Positions 31,300 through 35,052 of a stretch of 35,052 nt of DNA are shown piece by piece. Each line of letters begins with the position of its first letter. The stretch's first letter is position 1. The notes beneath the pieces were generated by a model. The model made no database searches and was not told the DNA's origin. It worked only from the letters and a program-made list of their open reading frames with translations. The position numbers were made by a program, and so were the translations under genes. The stretch comes from a virus. The stretch lies in IMG/VR virus record IMGVR_UViG_3300046694_000617, positions 1 to 35,052 of that record; one strand, 5' to 3'.

Positions 31300-33123
31300 A
31301 TGGCGTGGTACAAAACAGGGACGATCAACCTGACCAACGGCAGTGCGACCGTGTACGGCAACGGGACGCTGTGGGTTGACGCTGCAATCCTCAACGCCGG
31401 CGACGTGCTCATCGCGCCGGATGGAAAGCTCTATGAGATTGGAAGCTTCCAGTCCAACACTCAGCTTACGCTGACGACAGGCTATCTCGGCTCGACTGGC
31501 GCGGCGCAGTCGTATGCAATTGTGCCCATCGGGCTGCTCCCGTCCGCGCTCGCGCAGCAGGTCAAGACGACCCTCAGCACCGCCAACATCGCGCTGAGCC
31601 AGGCCGTGCGCTTCGACGCTACGCAGAACTTGACCGCTCCTCAGCAGGCGACGGCGCGCTCCAACATCGGCGCACTCGCCGGCGCCGATGTCGGCCTGGG
31701 CCTGCTGTCGAAGTCCGTTGCCGGCAACGTGGACGTTGCGCTCACCGGCATCGAGGCGGCCGCGTTGTTCTACGAGTTCACAGGTACGCTGACTGGAAAC
31801 ATTAGCGTAATCGTTCCTGCATCGGTTCGACAGTTCTATGTCCGTAACGCTACGAGCGGCGCTTACACATTGACAATCAAGACAGCGGCCGGGGTGGGTA
31901 TTGCGATCCTTCAGGGCACTCGCGCGCTATTGGAATGTGATGGGACCAATGTATTAGTTCCCGTTTCTCTCAATGCTGCAGCGATCGTCGACGCAGGCGG
32001 TAACGTTAATATTAACGGTGTACAAAGCGGTAACTCTTATCGTCTGTGGTTGAACGGCTATCCGGCCTTCGGGAACACTGGTAGCGGATTTGACGTTATG
32101 GATCTGTGGTCCACGAACGGTGTTCAGTTCCGTCTCCAGGCAATGGGTAACAGCGCTGCTTCGGCGATCGGAAATGTTGGGAATCATGGGTTCTACTTTT
32201 TTACCAACAATACCGAGCGCATGCGTATCGACACCAGCGGTAATCTGCTTGTGGGGGCGGCAAGCGGTAACTGGAACAAAATCTACAAGACGACCGGCGA
32301 AAGCGGTGCGGTTTTGGAGGTGCGTGGAGCCTCTACGTCCGGCGGCGTGGCTATCTACGCCGTCAACGCGGCGGGGGAAAACGCAGCAAGTTCAGCGATT
32401 TCCTCGGGCAAGAACAGTAGCACAGGACGATCGATCAACGCCGCGGGCACAATCAATGCGAGCGGAGCCGACTATGCGGAATACATGAGCAAGGCCGCCG
32501 GCTGTGGCTTAATCTCGGCCGGGCAGATCGTTGGTGTCGATGCAAACGGTACGCTGGTCGACGAGTGGGATCGGGCCGTATCCTTCCGTGTGAAGAGCAC
32601 GAATCCATCATATGTTGGTGGTGACACTTGGGGCAGCGAGGCCGCGCTAGGGATGGTGCGCCCCACCGAGCCGGTTTTCTTGGCGCCGGAGTACGAAGGC
32701 ATACCGCATCCTGGTGCCGCACCAGCTGCAGATGCTGGCGACGAAGAGCGCACTGTCTATAGTGCTACGCTGGCGGCCTACGAGGCTGCCCAGAAAGTGT
32801 ATGCAGAGGCGGTCGCCGCTGCTCGTACAGCCTTCGACACCGTAACCATGCCTGCCTACCAAGTTGAGCTCGCTCACTTCAATGAGGTGATCGAGCAGGC
32901 ACGCCAGAAGGTCGACCGCATCGCCTTCTGCGGCCAGGTGCCGGTGAATGTGACCGGCGCCGTCCCGGGCCAGTACGTGGTGCCGGTGCAGGATGGCACG
33001 GGCATCGGCGCCGCCCTGGTGAACGAGGCGGACATCACGTTCGAGCAGTACCGCCGCGCTGTTGGCCGCGTGCAGAACATCTTGCCCGATGGGCGGGCGA
33101 ACGTCGTCGTCAAGGTCGTCTAG
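31300..33123 (+). CDS. Tail fibre protein
   Basis: A 607-residue tail fibre. About 1-75 are a WYKTGTINLTNGSATVYG-type attachment domain. About 90-220 are collar-like, with APQQATARSNIGA, a motif typical of fibre shafts. About 230-390 are Gly/Asn/Thr-rich beta structure with SGNLLVGAASGN. About 390-450 are ADYAEYMSKAAGCGLISAG then FRVKSTNPSYVGGD, which resembles an intramolecular chaperone or autoproteolysis region (Peptidase_G2-like) though not certain. The last 130 residues are helical and then beta. It is preceded by a GGAGAAG Shine-Dalgarno and followed by a terminator. The middle is AT-richer than its surroundings, consistent with exchange of receptor-binding modules. Confidence 0.88.
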   Translation: MAWYKTGTINLTNGSATVYGNGTLWVDAAILNAGDVLIAPDGKLYEIGSFQSNTQLTLTTGYLGSTGAAQSYAIVPIGLLPSALAQQVKTTLSTANIALSQAVRFDATQNLTAPQQATARSNIGALAGADVGLGLLSKSVAGNVDVALTGIEAAALFYEFTGTLTGNISVIVPASVRQFYVRNATSGAYTLTIKTAAGVGIAILQGTRALLECDGTNVLVPVSLNAAAIVDAGGNVNINGVQSGNSYRLWLNGYPAFGNTGSGFDVMDLWSTNGVQFRLQAMGNSAASAIGNVGNHGFYFFTNNTERMRIDTSGNLLVGAASGNWNKIYKTTGESGAVLEVRGASTSGGVAIYAVNAAGENAASSAISSGKNSSTGRSINAAGTINASGADYAEYMSKAAGCGLISAGQIVGVDANGTLVDEWDRAVSFRVKSTNPSYVGGDTWGSEAALGMVRPTEPVFLAPEYEGIPHPGAAPAADAGDEERTVYSATLAAYEAAQKVYAEAVAAARTAFDTVTMPAYQVELAHFNEVIEQARQKVDRIAFCGQVPVNVTGAVPGQYVVPVQDGTGIGAALVNEADITFEQYRRAVGRVQNILPDGRANVVVKVV

Positions 33124-33149
33124 AGCATCCGTTGCATTCCCCGATCCGT

Positions 33150-33178
33150 GGGCCGCCGTCGAGCGGCCCTTTTCTTTT
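33150..33178 (+). terminator. Rho-independent terminator between tail fibre and lysis genes
   Basis: GGGCCGC and GCGGCCC form a 7-bp stem with a 6-nt loop followed by TTTTCTTTTC. It lies 26 bp after the tail fibre stop. A second, perfect palindrome (33198-33213) lies downstream, without a T run. Confidence 0.85.
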
Positions 33179-33197
33179 CTCGGCCCTGTAACGGCAG

Positions 33198-33213
33198 GTG
33201 CAGACGTCTGCAC
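33198..33213. repeat. Repeated palindrome GTGCAGACGTCTGCAC, intergenic copy
   Basis: A perfect 16-bp palindrome between the tail fibre terminator and the holin gene. It is embedded in a wider imperfect inverted repeat, GGCAGG...CCTGCC (33193-33220). Identical or near-identical copies lie at 15815, 24859, 5053 and 3987. Confidence 0.85.
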
Positions 33214-33265
33214 GCCTGCCGGCTCACCAAAAAGCTTCACATTCTCCTGAAAGAGACCATGACTA

Positions 33266-33469
33266 ATGAGCAAGTTCAATAATTTCGAGGCGACGAGCAT
33301 TGCCGGCGCCGTCACGTCGATCGGGGCATCGCTGACCCTGGAGCGCTTTGGCGTGATCGTCGGCATCGTCACCGCCTTGGTGACCTGCGCGGCAAACGTA
33401 ATCTACCGGGCTCGCCGGGATCGCCGTGAGGAGCGCGCCCTTGCCGCCCAGCTGGGAGGCAAGCAATGA
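33266..33469 (+). CDS. Holin-like protein
   Basis: A 67-residue membrane protein. A polar N-terminus (MSKFNNFEAT) is followed by hydrophobic stretches IAGAVTSIGASLTL (about 11-24) and VIVGIVTALVTCAANVIY (about 30-47), and ends with a very basic tail (RARRDRREERAL). This is the pattern of two-segment phage holins (class II-like) that trigger lysis. It begins the lysis cassette after the terminator. The start ATG has AAGAG at 10 bp; an out-of-frame ATG 7 bp upstream opens a 7-codon frame only. Its stop overlaps the next start. Confidence 0.8.
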   Translation: MSKFNNFEATSIAGAVTSIGASLTLERFGVIVGIVTALVTCAANVIYRARRDRREERALAAQLGGKQ

Positions 33470-33717
33470 TGACCCGACTCAAGGCTTTCCTGGTCCTGGC
33501 GCGCAAGAACGTATGGGGCGTGCTGCTGGTTCTGTACCCGTTCGCCGACCAGATCATCGCCGGCATTGAGGGCTGGCTGCCGGCGATGGCTCCGTACCTG
33601 GGGCCGGCCGTGTTCCGCTACATGGGCCTGGCCATCGTGGTCGTCAAGGTAGCGCTGCAGGCGTACCGCGGCTGGCAGCAGCTCGGCTCGCTGCTGGCCA
33701 AGAAGGAGGGCACATAA
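33466..33717 (+). CDS. Second small membrane protein of the lysis cassette
   Basis: An 83-residue protein with an early hydrophobic segment at about 14-32 (KNVWGVLLVLYPFADQI), an amphipathic middle, and a second segment at about 48-66 (FRYMGLAIVVVKVALQ), ending with a basic tail. It could be a second holin or an antiholin. It overlaps the preceding holin gene by ATGA (tandem ATGATG start) and is followed after 1 bp by the endolysin, so the three are co-translated. Confidence 0.75.
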   Translation: MMTRLKAFLVLARKNVWGVLLVLYPFADQIIAGIEGWLPAMAPYLGPAVFRYMGLAIVVVKVALQAYRGWQQLGSLLAKKEGT

Positions 33718-33718
33718 C

Positions 33719-34219
33719 ATGGCGGCCGACTCGAAGAAGCCGGCCGTCGCCGGCCGCCTGGCGATCGCTGCGGCGTTGGCAACGGCGCTGGCCATTCCGG
33801 CCGAAGGACTGCGCCAGGTGGCCTACCGTGACCCGCCTGGCGTCCTCACGGCCTGCTACGGCCACACCGGCGCCGACGTGCGCGCCGGCGTCACCTATTC
33901 GCTCGAGCAGTGCAGCAAGTGGCTGACGAACGACATGGGTGAGGCCCTGGCCCAGGTGGATCGCTGCGCACCAGGCCTGCCCGAGCCGGTACTGGCCGCG
34001 TTCGGCGACGCCGTGTTCAACCTGGGACCGACCATCGCCTGTGATGCCAAGAGGTCGACCGCTGCGCGCTACCTGCAGGCCGGCCTGCTGCGCGAGGCCT
34101 GCCGTGAACTGCCGCGCTGGGATAAGGCCCGTGTCCTCGGCGTACTGGTGCCGTTGCCTGGCCTGACGACACGCCGCGAGCGTGAGCGCGATCTTTGCCT
34201 GCAGGGGGCTGGCTCATGA
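33719..34219 (+). CDS. SAR endolysin, GH24 muramidase
   Basis: A 166-residue lysozyme that cuts peptidoglycan glycan strands. The catalytic triad is in the GH24 spacing E-8-D-5-T: Glu29, Asp38, Thr44, followed by ACYGHTG. The N-terminal 10-27 is weakly hydrophobic (VAGRLAIAAALATALAIP) and rich in Ala and Gly, with no signal cleavage site. This is the mark of a signal-arrest-release domain like that of phage 21 R or P1 Lyz. The enzyme would be tethered inactive in the membrane and released when holin collapses the potential. Its stop overlaps the Rz start (ATGA). Confidence 0.92.
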   Translation: MAADSKKPAVAGRLAIAAALATALAIPAEGLRQVAYRDPPGVLTACYGHTGADVRAGVTYSLEQCSKWLTNDMGEALAQVDRCAPGLPEPVLAAFGDAVFNLGPTIACDAKRSTAARYLQAGLLREACRELPRWDKARVLGVLVPLPGLTTRRERERDLCLQGAGS

Positions 34220-34785
34220 TCCTGATCGACGCCATGCTCGAGCGTCTCGGCGTGCCGCGCTGGGTCGCGATCGGCGCGCTGTGCGTGGCGGCCGCCGGCG
34301 CCGCGCTGACGTACCGTGCGCACCTGATAAACCAAGGCGTCGCCATCGAGGCCGCACGCCGCGACCAGGTCGACGAGGACCGCGATAAGCAGGCCAAGGC
34401 CGCGCTCTCACAAGCAAACGCGCGTACCGCCGCAATCCAGGTCAAGCTCGACGTAGCGCTGGCCAAAATCACCGTACAAGGAAAGGAAATCTCCGATGCA
34501 CAAAACCGCTCGGCTGCTCTGCAGTCTGATCTTGCTGCCGGCCGCCGCCGGCTGTCAGTCGCCATCGCCAGCGCCTGCCGTGCTGCTTCGGCCGAACCAG
34601 GTGAAGGTGCCGCCGCTGCCGGCCTGGATTCAGGCGGCGGGCCAGCAACCGCAACTCTCGACGGACGAGCTGCAGCGGATCTTGAATGGCTGCGGCAGAC
34701 CAGGAACGACGCCATCGCCGGCCTGCAGGCCTGCATTACCGCTTACGGGGAAGTGAAGGCGGCGTCCGATAGTCAGGTGCCGTGA
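34216..34785 (+). CDS. Inner-membrane spanin Rz
   Basis: A 189-residue i-spanin. A transmembrane helix lies at about 13-37 (RWVAIGALCVAAAGAALTYR), followed by a charged coiled coil from about 45-115 and a Gly/Ala-rich region. The periplasmic end is DLEWLRQTRNDAIAGLQACI. It joins Rz1 across the periplasm to fuse inner and outer membranes in the last step of lysis. The start at 34216 overlaps the endolysin stop, with GGGGG upstream. Rz1 is embedded within it. Confidence 0.88.
   Translation: MILIDAMLERLGVPRWVAIGALCVAAAGAALTYRAHLINQGVAIEAARRDQVDEDRDKQAKAALSQANARTAAIQVKLDVALAKITVQGKEISDAQNRSAALQSDLAAGRRRLSVAIASACRAASAEPGEGAAAAGLDSGGGPATATLDGRAAADLEWLRQTRNDAIAGLQACITAYGEVKAASDSQVP
34496..34756 (+). 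CDS. Outer-membrane spanin Rz1, embedded in Rz
   Basis: An 86-residue lipoprotein encoded wholly inside Rz in another frame, as in lambda. A signal peptide ends in LLPAAAGC, and Cys20 would be the lipidated residue (the -3 position is Ala rather than Leu, slightly unusual). The mature part is Pro-rich (SPSPAPAV, VKVPPLPAW) and ends after ACRPALPLTGK. A GGAAAGGA Shine-Dalgarno-like stretch precedes the start. Confidence 0.85.
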   Translation: MHKTARLLCSLILLPAAAGCQSPSPAPAVLLRPNQVKVPPLPAWIQAAGQQPQLSTDELQRILNGCGRPGTTPSPACRPALPLTGK

Positions 34786-34952
34786 TGGACTTCCACGTTA
34801 TCACGCCGGGTGGCGGCAAGAAGCACATCCTGAGTACGGACGATCGGAACAGGATCGTTACGCCGCTGCCGGCGGCACCCCCGCCGACACGCTCCGGCGC
34901 GCCCCGGGCAGGACCAGCACCCGCGCCGCTACCTCCTCTGGCACACCGCTGA
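34785..34952 (+). CDS. Possible 55-residue protein after Rz
   Basis: Starts on the A of the Rz TGA (TGATG overlap). The first 25 residues look protein-like (DFHVITPGGGKKHILSTDD); the rest is Pro/Ala-rich and resembles an opposite-strand shadow, since a leftward frame lies over it. I list it because of the tight coupling to Rz, but it may not be real. Confidence 0.3.
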   Translation: MDFHVITPGGGKKHILSTDDRNRIVTPLPAAPPPTRSGAPRAGPAPAPLPPLAHR

Positions 34953-35052
34953 CCGCCAGCATGCATGATACCTCCCACCAGGTTATCTCGGGCAGGAGGA
35001 TCAGGGCCAGGTCAACCCGGCTGGAGGTGATGATGTCGGTACGTGGCGTCAT
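34858..35052 (-). CDS. Hypothetical small protein at the right edge
   Basis: A 64-residue protein read leftward, starting at the window edge. It has DLALILLPEITWWEVSCML (hydrophobic helix) then SGVPEEVAARVLVLPGARRS, which looks like a small helical domain; no family is recognised. It converges on the lysis genes. It may be a prophage end gene, a cargo gene expressed in the lysogen, or the first host-side gene. The promoter and any upstream part are outside the window. Confidence 0.55.
   Translation of the reverse strand: MTPRTDIITSSRVDLALILLPEITWWEVSCMLAVSGVPEEVAARVLVLPGARRSVSAGVPPAAA

Noticed and set aside
33259-33282. Seven-codon frame just before the holin start, considered as a holin regulator
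   Set aside because: It is too short to judge, and dual-start holins need in-frame starts, which this is not.
1-35052. Search for CRISPR arrays, tRNA genes, insertion sequences and diversity-generating elements
   Set aside because: No regular spacer-repeat pattern, tRNA-like fold with GGTTCGA loop, transposase or reverse transcriptase was seen. The A/G bias in the inverted repeat is not near any reverse transcriptase gene.

Overview
The window is an almost complete, lambda-like, cos-type siphophage prophage in a GC-rich host. The base composition, codon use and gene types suggest a betaproteobacterium, possibly a Massilia-like member of Oxalobacteraceae; that is inference, because no host gene is identifiable. 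No tRNA, insertion sequence or CRISPR array was seen. The window starts and ends on gene boundaries, and the attachment sites were not found.

Left arm (about 1-6250). An AT-richer cargo or flank gene (1-606) converges on a tyrosine integrase. The integrase is the last gene of a tightly overlapping leftward operon: a 48-codon GTG-start gene, a hypothetical gene, an orphan parB-like gene broken by a -1 frameshift, two small hypothetical genes, xis and int. This operon starts at a promoter (PL) next to a Rho-independent terminator that closes the repressor gene. A LexA/S24-type repressor and a small Cro-like HTH gene are divergent. Five operator-like sites of the form AWTAC-N4-GTAWT sit on PL, PR and the repressor promoter. 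Both regulator mRNAs look leaderless.

Right early arm (about 6250-11930). It holds a WYL-like gene on the opposite strand, a YmfL/CII-type regulator, a small hypothetical protein, and an 851-aa primase/VapE-type helicase. A 280-bp non-coding array of about nine GGTTRGAC-type repeats with a 34-bp imperfect inverted repeat follows and is a candidate replication origin. Next come a small protein and a 323-aa candidate late regulator in the position of lambda Q. A strong sigma70-like promoter lies at its 3' end, and a terminator follows about 75 nt after the expected start. Two more terminators come before the first structural gene, a layout like lambda PR'-tR' with antitermination.

Late region (12555-34785). 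A gpZ-like tail gene and a 51-codon gene come before a cos-like sequence, then the structural genes in lambda order: small and large terminase, gpW-like, portal, fused prohead protease/major capsid, FI-like, FII-like, tail terminator, tail tube, G/GT chaperones with a GGGAAAG -1 slippery site, tape measure, DUF2460-like, DUF2163-like, NlpC/P60, gpJ-like and tail fibre. A terminator separates portal from capsid and another separates tail fibre from lysis. The lysis cassette has two holin-like proteins, a SAR endolysin, and Rz with an embedded Rz1. A short leftward gene closes the window.

The most unusual signal is a 14-16 bp perfect palindrome, GTGCAGACGTCTGCAC, in three scattered places (terL, tape measure, before the holin), with near-copies inside parB and in the gene just upstream of it. 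Together with the ParB-like protein that lacks ParA, this suggests a phage-borne ParB/parS-like system. A host-wide repeated palindrome is the main alternative.
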